The notes beneath the pieces were generated by a model that searched no databases, was not told the origin of the DNA, and saw only the letters and a program-made list of their open reading frames with translations. A stretch of DNA of 64,000 nucleotides, from assembly GCA_005408345.1 (NCBI GenBank), contig SEMN01001203.1, forward strand, positions 1 through 64,000, given 5' to 3'. Below are positions 23,979-34,928 of this stretch, piece after piece. The stretch is from Macquaria australasica. Lineage: Eukaryota; Chordata; Actinopteri; Centrarchiformes; Percichthyidae. The translations under genes were made by a program, and so were the position numbers. Every line of letters starts with the position of its first letter. The stretch's first letter is position 1.

Positions 23979-25978
23979 ATACATCATTTTGTCCATGATT
24001 CTTTTATTTTATTTTAGTCTATAAAATGACAAAAATAATGACAAATGTTCATCAGCAGAAACTAGAATGCAAAGTGATGTCTTAAAATAGCTTATTTATT
24101 CTGTTAAACAGTTCAAAACCCCAAAGTGGCTCAATTTACAATGATGCGAAATAGAAAAGAAGCAAAATCTCACATTTGAGAAACCAGATACAAAAATGCT
24201 TGGTATTTTTTACATGATAACTGACAAAAATCTGACATGCGTAAATATATTGATATGGGTCTTTCTTCTTTGTTTCATCCCCTGATCTATGACATTTATT
24301 CAGGGATCTCTACCATTTTGATCCAAACATTTACCCCATTCATTACCCTGGGTATAAGAATAATCTTTCCTTGGTGTTATCAGTTGCCAATGCCAACCAA
24401 AAGCTGATCTGCTAAACTAAGCGACAGAGACAAGGAGTCCAATTAATTTCCAAGGCTCAAGAAGAACCAGTATGGGGGCTAACTGCATCCCTGTTGTGTG
24501 ATGGCTTGTTACATAGGCATCATGTTATCAGTAGTGTCATCTTTATGTGCCACTAAGCCATCTTATCGCAGAGCCGCTCTGCTGATTGCTCTAGGCCAAA
24601 ACTTATTTATGAAGAGAGGGTAAGAAGAGTTCATAGAGCTAAAATAAGAGGCATCTTGTCAACACTGGGAACACAAACAACTCACACAGAGGGGAGTCGA
24701 GGAGGGGTGTTGCACAGTCTCAGTGCTGTCTGAGGTTACCCTGTTTGTAAAAACACACTCCTGGGGGGAGCAGTGTGTCGTCAGGTGTATGATAAAATGT
24801 CTGGATCACACTTGAACTGCTCGTCTGTCTGTTGTCAACCTGTATTTGACTCTGTTACTTTGTGCAGTGGTTTGGACGTGAAGGTTCACAGCAGGAACCT
24901 TGTCTGTGGGTATGCTGCAATGCTTTAGAGCAGGGTGGATCACAAAATGTGTGATTCATTGCACTTTAACACACTCCCAAAGAACATTATGCCAGCATGT
25001 TTAATTCAGAATTCATTCCTATGGAAACCAACCAAGCTGCCAATGTATTTTGATGTGGGCAGAACAATGTACTGACAGAATTATGCATTAAATGTTTTGT
25101 TAAAAGTACATAAAACTACTACTTGAAGCTGTCCAAATCCGTATATAACAGAATATGCAGGCAACCATCTTCATTTCAAAGTCTCCTCTGTTGTCACAGT
25201 ATAAAGTATGACTTTGATTATCAGTTATTCTGAAGGATTCATGAAATGATGTCTGTAGTTCCTTAAATATTCAATCTTCAATAAAAAGGCAATTAAATAC
25301 TTGTATATATGTTTTACATCTATAATGCAAGCATAGCAATTTAACTGTCAGGCAGTTACAGAGAATTAAGCAGCAATACCATATACAAAGTCATTAGTTG
25401 GTAAGTAATAACAGTAATGTGTTACTTTTTATCCACAAAAAGAAGGACAAGAGTGGGTATTTTAGTTTGACCTAAACTTGTTTATTAAAAGAAGAATTTA
25501 AAGGTAAAGCATCCTGATCCACATCCAGACTAATGATAAGTGTGTTTTTGAGTTTGTCCCACTTTCTCTACTTTACTGGCAATGAACTCCCCCAAAAAAG
25601 GAGCAGAACCATTTGCATTTTGTATGAGGACGATTAGCTCTGTTCACCCACTTCTGGCCAGAAATAACACTTTATTATGGACAACTGCTGTGGTTTGGGC
25701 TGAAAAGCTCAGTTAGCAGATTAGAAGCTTTACTGCTGTTTACGAGGTGTGAAGACTAGAGACTTTTGAGGGACACCTGCAGAGGAGGAAAGATTAACTG
25801 CAGCTGGCACTCGTCTTTGCCAATCCTGAAAAACCTGACAATTCAAATTCAAATTAACATGCAGTCAGCATTGGTTTAACTGCCAGTGTGTTTGTGTTTG
25901 TTATACTGGAAGATAATATTATGAGAAAGGCCAAAATCAATTTCATTTTTCAAAGCAGGACAGTATTTTATGACAACT

Positions 25979-25979
<1 letters not shown>
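23979..25979. other. Unassigned DNA, no gene seen
   Basis: No exon, repeat family or conserved frame recognised between the retroposon tail and the GA microsatellite. Confidence 0.4.

Positions 25980-26057
<78 letters not shown>
25980..26057. repeat. (GA)n microsatellite, about 39 units
   Basis: Uninterrupted GA dinucleotide repeat. The Arg-Glu and Ser-Leu open frames across it are artefacts of the repeat. Confidence 0.98.
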
Positions 26058-26058
<1 letters not shown>

Positions 26059-26589
26059 GTGACACAGATAAAGCCAAACGTTTAAAGCCAGAATTACCTC
26101 AGACACACTCAGCCTCCGTCATAATTACACTTGGTTAAGTCACCTACACTATCAGCATGTTTACATCATCATCTCAGCAGCTCCCTGACTAAATGACTCA
26201 ACTGTTGCCATGAAGTTCCTGCGCGGAAATGAGGCCGTGTGGGTTGAGGCCTATTAAAGTGATCTACGGCTGAGGAGCACTGGGACTCTAACTGAAGGAG
26301 TTAATGTCGGGAGAAGAAGGTAAGAAAAGAAGCTCTCAACTCCTCTGTTCCCTTCAGACAGACACCAACTATCTCGCCATCTATCCACTGAGCCATGATT
26401 ACCAGCCAGACGATCATCAGACGATCCTTTGTGATGGCACCTTGTGTTCTCAGAATAAATTATTTTTTTCATGTGATCATATTCACTAAATATTCACAAA
26501 AATGTAGTTCATTAAACCCCTTACCCCGAACAGTGATTGTTCAATAATAGCACTCAATATGTTGAAGCAGAGTGCAGGGGGATCTAGTC

Positions 26590-27060
26590 AGTGGTGGAAA
26601 GTAACTAAGTACACATTTGCTCAAGTACTGTACTTAAGTACAATTTTGAAGTACTTGTACTTTACTTGAGTAATTCCACGTTATGCTACTTTATACTTCG
26701 ACTCCATTACAATTCAGAGGGAAATATGGTACTTTTTACTCCATTTCTTTGATAGCTGTAGTTACAAGATACTTTTCAGATTAGTCAAAATCAACTTTAT
26801 TGTCAATTCTGCCAAATGTACAGGAATTATAGAGGATCGTTTCTCTCAGACCCCGGTGGTGGCATATACAAGTACTAAAACAAAACAACAAGGGTTTAAA
26901 AAATACTAGGATACTAGAATATACTAGGATAAAAACAAAATACTAAAAAAGTACAAAGAATAAAGTTAAACTGTTCGGGGAGATTCAGATTATTAATACA
27001 AAATATAATAAATAAAGAAATGATAATGTATTATTATAGATTAAGCTACCTAGCAGTATA
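26590..27060 (+). mobile_element. hAT-like CAGTGGTGGAA element carrying a nested retroposon
   Basis: Starts with the family terminus CAGTGGTGGAAAGTAACTAA at 26590 and continues ACTCAAGTACTGTACTTAAG, GTACTTTTTACTCCATTTC. It is broken at 26783 by a 200-bp insertion and resumes at 26984 with TTAATACAAAATATAATAAA and GTATTATTATAGATTAAGCT, matching the copy at 30838. The right end is missing beyond about 27060. The superfamily is inferred from the terminal sequence. Confidence 0.75.
26784..26983 (-). mobile_element. 200-bp truncated retroposon with 9-bp target-site duplication
   Basis: The insert is flanked by identical TTCAGATTA copies at 26775-26783 and 26984-26992. It begins GTCAAAATCAACTTTATTGT, the reverse complement of the ACAATAAAGTTGATTTTGAC-type 3' end found on fish non-LTR elements and their SINEs. 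It is oriented on the minus strand and strongly 5'-truncated. The class (LINE or SINE) cannot be told. Confidence 0.75.
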
Positions 27061-29808
27061 TAACTGAGTATAGGTATACTGCTATAGACAGCTCATAAAT
27101 ATATGGTTTCATTTCTACAAAAGACTAATTTCCTAAAACAGCTGCTCACTGTAGTTTTTAGCAAACGTTACTAAAACAGGAGGAAATAGTGCATTTGCTG
27201 GGGACTACTTTCAGCTGTGGCTTAATCCACATTTGGTGCTCTAATGAGTATTTGGGGCAGCAGGACAGTGTGTGTGGGATTGAGTCCAAATCAACTACAG
27301 TGTGTGTGTTCATGGTAATGAAGGAACATGTCACCCACTGCGACAGTGAGGTTCATTGATGTGTTTTTAATAGTTTCTGGACAACAATGGGGCTTTATGG
27401 CACAGAAGAAGAAGATACATCAGGCTTTGATACACACACAATACTTGTTGGAAGGATTCATTGTTGATTTTGGTGTTTTCACAGGATTTGTTGACAATAA
27501 TAAAAATATAGAATATCACCAGACTTATATTTTAATAGTTTGAAATAATGAGATGACAACAAAACACACAAAGTCCACACAAGTTCCACAAGTGGACAAG
27601 TTCCACAAAGTGGACAAGACTCCCTCCTTATGCATGTGAAGTTGTCCTCTTCACCCCTGCCCCTCATCTAACACTGCAGTGACATAGACACCTGAGCTCT
27701 GGGGATTTGACTTCCCATTAAAGTTTAACAGACATAGATAAATAGGAGTGGTGGCAACAAGGCAACAGGTACAGTAGAAGAAGCTAGCGCAGCTGCTTTT
27801 TGGCCACACCTTCAAACAGCGAAGTGTTTTTTATTCTGACGCTCAGACAGACTTTCATTTTGTACAATGATGGGTATTTAAGGAGGTAAAGAACCCCAAT
27901 TGCCACCTTTCTGATTAGAAATTAGTTGCTACATATTTCACACTGAAGCAAATTTACATGTTATAACTGTAGACCATTTGGAGCTTGTAGATGATCAGTG
28001 TTGATTGTTTTGATCATGCAGAACAATTTCTCCAGCCACCAGGTCACCTTTTCACCTGCTGGTTGGCTCATACGGTTATGCTGAAGATGAATTATCTCTA
28101 TAGGAAACTACACAAACAAACCTACATACACACTCGCAAAGAAAGTTTAATTTTACTATAGAAATTAGCCAAGCTATCTAAAACAATATGATGTAATTTG
28201 TGTAATATTTGCAGTGATTACCCTTTCCCTTTCAATTATCTGTTGAACCTAGGAAATGAAAACAATGCTTGCTGCATCATTTCCCTGTCTGAGATGGCTT
28301 GTCTCAATCATCCTCCGCTGAGAGGCTGCACAGGCCAAAGCCTCTCACTGCAGGAAGAGAAAAATCTCTCTGAAGACGGATATGCTGAGGCAGAGGGAAG
28401 TAACAAAAGAGGAGTAAAAAATCTTTCCCATTAGAGTGCGAGTCTGGCTCTTTCTGAGAGAGCCGGCTGCACAAGATAATGTGTAAATAACGAGGATGGC
28501 TTCTCTACTCCATCGACTGAACGGGTTATTTCATACGGCCTGCTCTCAGGCTCATTGCTGGATGTGAGCACAGCTGAGCAGGGAGAGTTTAACCATGTTG
28601 TCTCCAATGTGCTTGACAACAGAGGAGAGTTCAAACAGATCAGGTACTGTGGCCCCCTGTCATACAGAATCAGAACAGCTGGCTGTGGGCTACAACTACA
28701 AATGTTTTTTTCGCCTATATCTCTTACATTAAAAGTGTGCTGAATTAGCTGTTAGCAGATCCTTTTTGCAGTGTACCCATGAATGCACAGACATTTATGA
28801 CCGGATTACTTTGATACTGAAGAAAACTGTAAAATGTGAGGATTCTCAGTGAAGTTCTGGAGCTACAAGGAGCACCTTTTTTATGATTTATGAGTGGATT
28901 TATGGACATTTATTCACAATTAATTACATTGAAGAGAATGACATCTCAAAGGGTAAGCCACACTGAATGTAAAAATATGTGTATTATGTCTGTGGGTTCT
29001 GATTTGACTGAGTTATGTCTCTGAGAAGAAGTACAATTTTTATGCAAATTGCAGCAATCAGGGGTTAAGTGTTTTAAAGTGCCATAATTGCCTCCATGAG
29101 CTGTGTGTCACAGACACTGCTGTGACACACAGGTGTTGACAAGTGGTCCAAATCAGTGGGCCATATTACAATAACTAACTTCCTGTTGCTGCATATACCT
29201 GTCCCTTTCACCTCATCATTGCCTCACGTCACAGTATGAAAACCTCTGAAACAGATGTCTCCCCAAGCTGCACTCCATCACGGTTTAGAAATGTTTACTC
29301 ATGGCCGCCTCGGACCATCCCTCATCAACAGGAGCAGTCCCATTTGCATCAGGGATGTTGACGCGGTGTGTTTTCTCTGGGACCTCGATTGGCAGCTCGG
29401 CGACACTCAACCTGACAGCTCTGAATGAGACATCAGCATGCACATCATATTCTATAACAGGCTCCCAATTAGTTTCCATTCCAACAGTGAAAATACTGCA
29501 AGAGCTCTGGCAGTGTTCACCCCCCCCCCCCCCTCCATGTGATGTCATTTCCTGACCTGCTCAGGCTGTGCTCGCATGTTGATGAAGCACTCGGGTTTCA
29601 GCTGAGGGTGTTTTAATAGTCCGCAGAGGCTGCAGGCTGTTTTTAAAGCGAGGTGGGACCCTGTCACAGCTGAGCTAATGTTTCCAGGACAGCTCAGCGG
29701 TGGTGGGAAAGGTGGAGTGCACTCGTGACTGGGTGGGTGATGTCAGCGACAACAGAACTGAGGGATGCCGGTTGCCGTGGCAGCATAGGCGTATCACAGG
29801 ACGCCATG

Positions 29809-29813
<5 letters not shown>
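27061..29813. other. Unassigned DNA; anonymous open frames near 28200-28740 and 29285-29555
   Basis: No exon recognised. At 29285-29555 both strands are open for more than 80 codons (minus-strand translation includes IEVPEKTHRVNIPDANGTAP), next to a run of 13 C at about 29521-29533. I recognise no domain and cannot call it a gene. Confidence 0.4.

Positions 29814-29866
<53 letters not shown>
29814..29866. repeat. Compound microsatellite (CT)n-(CA)n
   Basis: CT units at 29814-29838 pass directly into CA units at 29839-29866. Confidence 0.97.
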
Positions 29867-29870
<4 letters not shown>

Positions 29871-29930
29871 CAGGACTTTCTATACTTTTTTATGCTGCCA
29901 GACTATCTTCATGCATGCTGGTATTGAATA

Positions 29931-30270
29931 CACTATGTGGCCAAAAGTATGTGGACACCCCTGTCCTTGTGTTTACTGTCAGTCTGGAATAGTTTTTCAT
30001 AGTGTGGCCCCCTTACTTCAAATTAATGTTACAGCATACAGTACTATGATATTTCAGAGAACTTTGTGACAACAGTTTGCACTTATCTCTTTCCTGTTTC
30101 ATCATGACAATCTTTCTGTGTACAAAGACAGCCCCAGAAAGAAATGGTTTTCCCAGTCTGATGTGGAAGAACTTGACTGGCCTGCACAGAGCCCTGACCT
30201 CAACGCCATCCAACACCTTTGGGATGAACTGGATCACCGACTGTTGGTCCAAACAACAGTCCAAAACACA
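29931..30270 (+). mobile_element. Tc1-like element remnant with transposase C-terminal fragment
   Basis: Begins after a TA dinucleotide with CACTATGTGGCCAAAAGTAT, the terminal inverted repeat of a fish Tc1-like family. After a reduced internal part, 30165-30270 translates to ELDWPAQSPDLNAIQHLWDELDHRLL, the Tc1 transposase region usually written QSPDLNPIEHLWDELDRR. The catalytic Glu of the DDE triad reads Gln here (CAA in place of GAA), and the rest of the transposase and the right end are missing. The copy is dead. It is the same family as 13672-14302, in the opposite orientation. Confidence 0.8.
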
Positions 30271-30837
30271 AAGGTATTCAGTTTACAATGATACAAAACT
30301 GAGAAAAGCTGTGAATCCAAACATTTAAGAACCAGTGAATGATCAATTAACCAACTATTTGTCTTTGCACTAATGTGAACAACAATGTGCAGGACAAAGT
30401 ACCAGAAACACCTTAAAATATATTACAATCCAGTACGAAAGTCCTCAATAAATGCTTCCTTTGCTAATGATCTATTTTTGTTGAGACAGATTCAGAGACG
30501 TCTTGATTCAACTTACTGTTCATAAGGCTGTGTTATTATACCGGACTGCACTGTAGTGCTGGTTGAAACCTGGCGATGCCATACAGTCAGACCACTGACA
30601 CATGAATCTCCAAATCACTCAACATCTACTGTACGTTGGTCTCCTGCCAGCTCTCTCTCTTCTTCAACAACAATACGTACATCTAGTCAGAGAACTGAAT
30701 CTCTTACGTGCATCTCTGACATTTTAACACACCACAGACACAAATGTGTGTTCTCATGACTGTCCCCAAAGTGTTGGTAAAATAAAATCCTATGAATAGT
30801 GACAAGTGTTATAAAAGAGAACAACTTACGTAACGAG
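30271..30837. other. Unassigned DNA, no gene seen
   Basis: No exon or repeat recognised between the Tc1-like remnant and the next hAT-like copy. Confidence 0.4.
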
Positions 30838-31385
30838 GTACAATTACTCAAGTACTGTACTTATGTACAATTTTGAGGTACTTCTACTTTACTTGAGTAT
30901 GTCCATTTTCTGCTACTTAATACTTGTACTCCAAGTACACTAATTCAGAGGCAAATATTGTACTTTTTCCTCCACTACATTTTTTTGATCACTTTAGTTA
31001 CTTTGCATATTCATAACACAAAATATAATCAACAAATAAATTATGATGTATTATTATAGGTTAAAATTTGATAAGTATTGATCTCTAGGGGACATACACA
31101 AGCTACCCCCAGCATTGTATAAAGTAATTAAAATTAGCTCCACATTTACCAGCAACATTAAAGTGATGTGCACATCATATCATCAATAATTATAATGCAA
31201 TAATATTATTCTGAAATGGGCCATTCTGCATAATGAGTACTATTACTTTTCTTAACTTTAAGTATATCTTGTTGCTAATACATTTGTGCTAGTAATGTTT
31301 GAATGCAGGACTTTCACTTGTAACAGAATATTTCTACTCTGTGGTATTGCTACGTTTACTTAAGAAAAAGATCTGAATACAATTT
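30838..31385 (+). mobile_element. hAT-like CAGTGGTGGAA element, nearly full-length copy
   Basis: Runs through all family landmarks: ATTACTCAAGTACTGTACTT, TACTTTACTTGAGTATGTCC, ATTGTACTTTTTCCTCCACT, AAAATTAGCTCCACATTTAC, GAAATGGGCCATTCTGCATA, CACTTGTAACAGAATATTTC and CTGTGGTATTGCTACGTTTA. Both extreme ends are eroded and no target duplication was seen. There is no transposase frame; it is a non-autonomous element. Confidence 0.75.
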
Positions 31386-31479
31386 TAAAGATGTAAAACA
31401 CCCTCCTTGCTTCTATATTTTAGTAGAAACTGGCAGGTCAGAAACATCCTTTTGGTTGATTTCCAAACTTTGTATATAA

Positions 31480-31722
31480 GAAAAAATATTTTCTAAATGC
31501 CATGCTGTCATCATCATCATCAGCAGCAGCAGAGCCGAGGAGGTTGGGCATCTGTCTGTCAGCTCCTCTGTGGCTCAGCAACAACCCGAAGCATCATCAC
31601 ACTCCAGTGACTTTGATAACTCTCCACTGGCAATGACATCTCCCTTGGTGACTCCCTCGGTTTCACCCAAAAACCTGATGTCCCAGAAGAGCATTGACAG
31701 ACAAGTCCAGATAACATGTCAG
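31480..31722 (+). other. Open segment with coding-like translation, unidentified
   Basis: One frame is open from the stop at 31477-31479 to TAA at 31723-31725 (81 codons). After a short Ile/Ser run it reads AEEVGHLSVSSSVAQQQPE, SSHSSDFDNSPLAMTSPLVT, then PSVSPKNLMSQKSIDRQ, a Ser/Pro/Gln-rich pattern typical of disordered regulatory proteins. A possible acceptor (CATCATCATCAG) precedes it near 31522. No start codon or partner exon was found. It could be a terminal exon, a pseudogene piece or chance. Confidence 0.3.
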
Positions 31723-31740
31723 TAATGCTTTTTTATTCCT

Positions 31741-32279
31741 CTTTAAACGCAAATTCTACTGCTGATTTGCAGGATTATTAACACCGTCAGGTAATTAAAT
31801 CTGGGACATGATCCAGTTCTATGAGATTCAGTGTAGCACAAGGTGAATATATAATCATACACCTCAGCCATTGTGTCAAAGAAAGCTATTTTTGTCAAAA
31901 GAGCCACCCCATCATCTCCTCTTTCTATGCTAATTACCTTCAGGGCAGAACTGTCATAGCATCGCTTCAGAACGTGCTGCGCTTTTCCAAAGTAAAGTTT
32001 ATGCTGGAGGATAGAGAGGCTACAGAGGACATCAAAAAAGAGAGATAACCGTGAAGAATGAGAGAGACAGGAGAGGCAGGTAAATGTGAGGCAAGCAAGG
32101 GGAGAAAACTCATGAGTGAAGAGGAGGAGGAAGAGGAGGAGAGGTGGAAATGTCTGTGTGTGTTCTTGGCATGAAAGTGTATGTCTGTGTGTATGAAGAG
32201 GTTGAGAGAGGCTGCTCAATTCAAATCTATCAAATTACTGACATTATGAATTTCCAATCAAAGTAGGACAGAAGCATGG
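31741..32279. other. Unassigned DNA, no gene seen
   Basis: A 158-codon minus-strand frame spans 31743-32219, but its translation (Ser/Leu/Phe-rich) shows no domain, and a purine-rich stretch at 32040-32160 accounts for part of it. Confidence 0.4.
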
Positions 32280-32600
32280 ATGAATTACTCAACGGGCCAA
32301 CCGGGCACAGACTCAGGGGCCCAAGTGATCAAAGAGGTCAGGGGGGCCCCAGAGCCTCTGTTTGCAGTGACAGTTAATGTTTCCTGTTGGATAGTCAAAC
32401 AACCACAAAGAGATGCAAAACAGCTAGAAAGAGACGCACAACGACCACAAAGAGACGTAAAACCTCTGTGTTGTTTGTTGTTGTTTTGTGCCTCTTTCAG
32501 TCTTGGAGGGGTCTTGCTCCTATGTGGGAGAGGTGGTGGGTCTTTAACATGTCTGTGCCCAGGGGCCCGTTGTCTCATAATCTGTCCATGAGGATCTGTA
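32280..32600. repeat. Dispersed repeat with ACCACAAAGAGACG units
   Basis: GGGGCCCAAGTGATCAAAGA opens the unit. Degenerate tandem units of ACCACAAAGAGATGCAAAAC type occupy 32400-32462, and it closes with TCTTTAACATGTCTGTGCCC and AGGGGCCCGTTGTCTCATAA. I recall this arrangement as a common non-coding fish repeat. The three overlapping open frames through it are by-products. Confidence 0.55.
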
Positions 32601-32849
32601 TATGAGGGAAATATCAAATTGCAATTTTTCTCAAAAGACTACTCCACAGATTTAGCATAGCACTCCCATAACAGTGATTTCTTCAAATCGATGCAGCAGA
32701 ACCAGATATCCTCTTTTTTCTTCCTTGTCCAAACTGGTGCCTACATTACCCACAATGCAACTTCACCACCGACAGTCTGATTCAGATTGTATAAATCACA
32801 AATTGAAATTTTCTAAATTTGTGTTTGTGTACAGGTTAAACAAACAATA

Positions 32850-33055
32850 TGCAACATATTAATTAGTGAGCTTTAGAGATTTTAGTAGGTATATTTTTTC
32901 CACTTTGGACAGCAGAGCCAGGCTAGCTAGTTTCACCCTCTTTTTCCAGTCTTTATGCTAAGCTGCGCTAACCACGTCCTGACTGACATCTCCTCATCTC
33001 ACGCTCCAAAAGAAAGCAAATATATGATATTTCCCAAAATATCAAACTACATCTT
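32850..33055 (-). repeat. Copy of the AGCTTAGCATAAAG fold-back family
   Basis: CAGTCTTTATGCTAAGCTG at about 32949 with downstream AACCACGTCCTGACTGACAT and a GATATTTCCCAAAATATCAA tail matches the right half of the 7040-7395 element. The left arm is not obvious. Confidence 0.6.
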
Positions 33056-34679
33056 TCAGTGTGTGCTTCTTCCTCATCACTCTATAGCAGGCTGCTAGCA
33101 TCAGTAATGCCTGCAATGATGCTCATAATAAAACCTCTCCCACCCACTGCGAATCAACACCTCAAAGGACCCAACACAGGACGCAACACTTCACGCTGTA
33201 AATATAATGTCATCCATGTCAGGTTAATCCTGTCTCTCCTTCTTTACCTTTTGACCCCGAGCAGCTTGTGGCAGCCACGCAGAGACTAGGCTACAATTAA
33301 CACCAACTTGAATTATTTCATTCTGCTCCCAGGACTGCATATTCCCACTGTATTCAGTGTGTAACGTATAGCCTCGCTATGAATACTAATTATGCTCCAC
33401 ATAAAGGGCAATCAATTATCAAATCCTGATGATGTTGTCGGAATTAGCACACACACATACAGCACCACGTTTGACAAATGGGTTCATTATCTTTCAACTG
33501 AACGGTCCGACAGACGAGAAGATCTGCATAATTTATGTTCACCTCTTATGGAGCCATTTGTACTAATCTGATGTATATACACAAAACAGGAGCTCCTTAT
33601 TTGTAAATAACAGGAAGCCAAATGGGGAATTTCTCTCTTCAAGAACAAAACACTGCAGCTCAGCCCTGATGGGCTGTCAACAGGGTCGTGACAACAGTGT
33701 GTCTGGAGGGCGGCCAATGAGACATCCAGGCAGCAGGAGGTCAGGGACTGTTGGGGATACAAGTCTGGACTTAGCACCCATGAGGACCCCTACACCCACA
33801 CACAGACACAGAGGCTGAATCCAAATGTATGGACTTCCTTGCAGACTTGTAGTCTTAACGGGGGCGTTCAAATCCACGATAAATGAAGTCAGCTTGGAAT
33901 ATTACCAATAATTACAATATGGATGAGACAATGTAGGAGAAAAGAAATGATAATTATTATCTATAGGCTAGGACAGCTAGGAAGCCCCAATGTACCATGT
34001 TTTGAATGAATATTTAGAGAATCTTTGCTAATATTTTGCATTTGTTTGTTTTAATCTGCAGAGTTTGACAGACAAAAGTTGGTTCATAATCATACCTATG
34101 ATGTGAAGATCCTCAGTTGAGGGTTTGATGTGAATATAATATTATCAATGTTAATGTTCATGCAAAAGGAAGGTTTTACTGTGCATATCAACCATTGTTA
34201 CACTGTGTAAAAAGATTCAGACTCTGAATTGAACTCTGAATTGTTGCACCACACCTCTGATTTTTCCAGCAATTCAAATAGGTCTGGTGTTGTGTTCACT
34301 GACATCAAGCCAATCAGAGCTTTATAGGTGAGTTTAGGAATTAGGATGTCATCTTCCTGTGTCACTGAAAATTTGTGATGGACAAATTGCCACAAAAATG
34401 GTGACAAGCAGATGAACGCAGATATACAGGTTGCTGTAAGTCAACGTACAGAAGTAACCACTAAGTTAACTGCTCCTTTCAACCGCTACCACAGCTTCCA
34501 TGTTGACTGAAAGTGTAGTGTATGGTACAGTCACTCACAACTAGATTCATGATTAGGGCAAAATATCACCAACTCCCCAACATAAATGGGCAAACTTGAA
34601 CGCAACATCAGACTGTTAGTCTGATTATGAGGCTCAAGCAGCAGACCCCTGCGCATATCTTGCATAAATTGTCATTGTC
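33056..34679. other. Unassigned DNA, no gene seen
   Basis: No exon or clear repeat. The open frame 33487-33777 (minus) is anonymous. Confidence 0.4.
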
Positions 34680-34928
34680 AATATTGCCAACTATTTGATA
34701 ACCGATTAATTGTTTCAGTCATTTTTCAAGCAAAAAAGTCAAACATTTGCTGGTTCCAGCGTCTTAAATGTGAGGATTTGCTACTTTTCTTTGTCATTTC
34801 TGACAGTAAATGAAGAGTCTTTGGGTTCTGGACTGGCTCTGGGAAATATATGTATAGACTAAACGATTAATTGTGAAAATAATCGGCACATTAATCGACA
34901 ATGATAATAATCGTTAGTTGCACCCCTA
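34680..34928 (+). repeat. GGGCTGCAACTAACGATTA-family copy
   Basis: Carries CGATTAATTGTTTCAGTCAT, TTTTTCAAGCAAAAAAGTCA, ACATTTGCTGGTTCCAGC, GTGAGGATTTGCTACTTTTC, TCTTTGGGTTCTGGACT and the 3' end AATAATCGTTAGTTGCACCC. An internal block is deleted after the GGACTGG motif. Confidence 0.8.

Noticed and set aside
25876..26106. Arg-Glu/Ser-Leu frames as small proteins
   Set aside because: Pure (GA)n microsatellite translation.
31743..32219. 158-codon minus-strand frame as a gene
   Set aside because: Much of it is the complement of a purine-rich low-complexity stretch; no recognisable motif.
32280..32617. Three overlapping frames of about 100 codons
   Set aside because: They overlap a dispersed repeat with ACCACAAAGAGACG units; no protein family resemblance.
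32674..33289. Regularly spaced repeats suggesting a CRISPR-like array
   Set aside because: Repeat units in this window are dinucleotides, dispersed retroposons or degenerate short tandems; no conserved repeat-spacer pattern, and the DNA is plainly eukaryotic.
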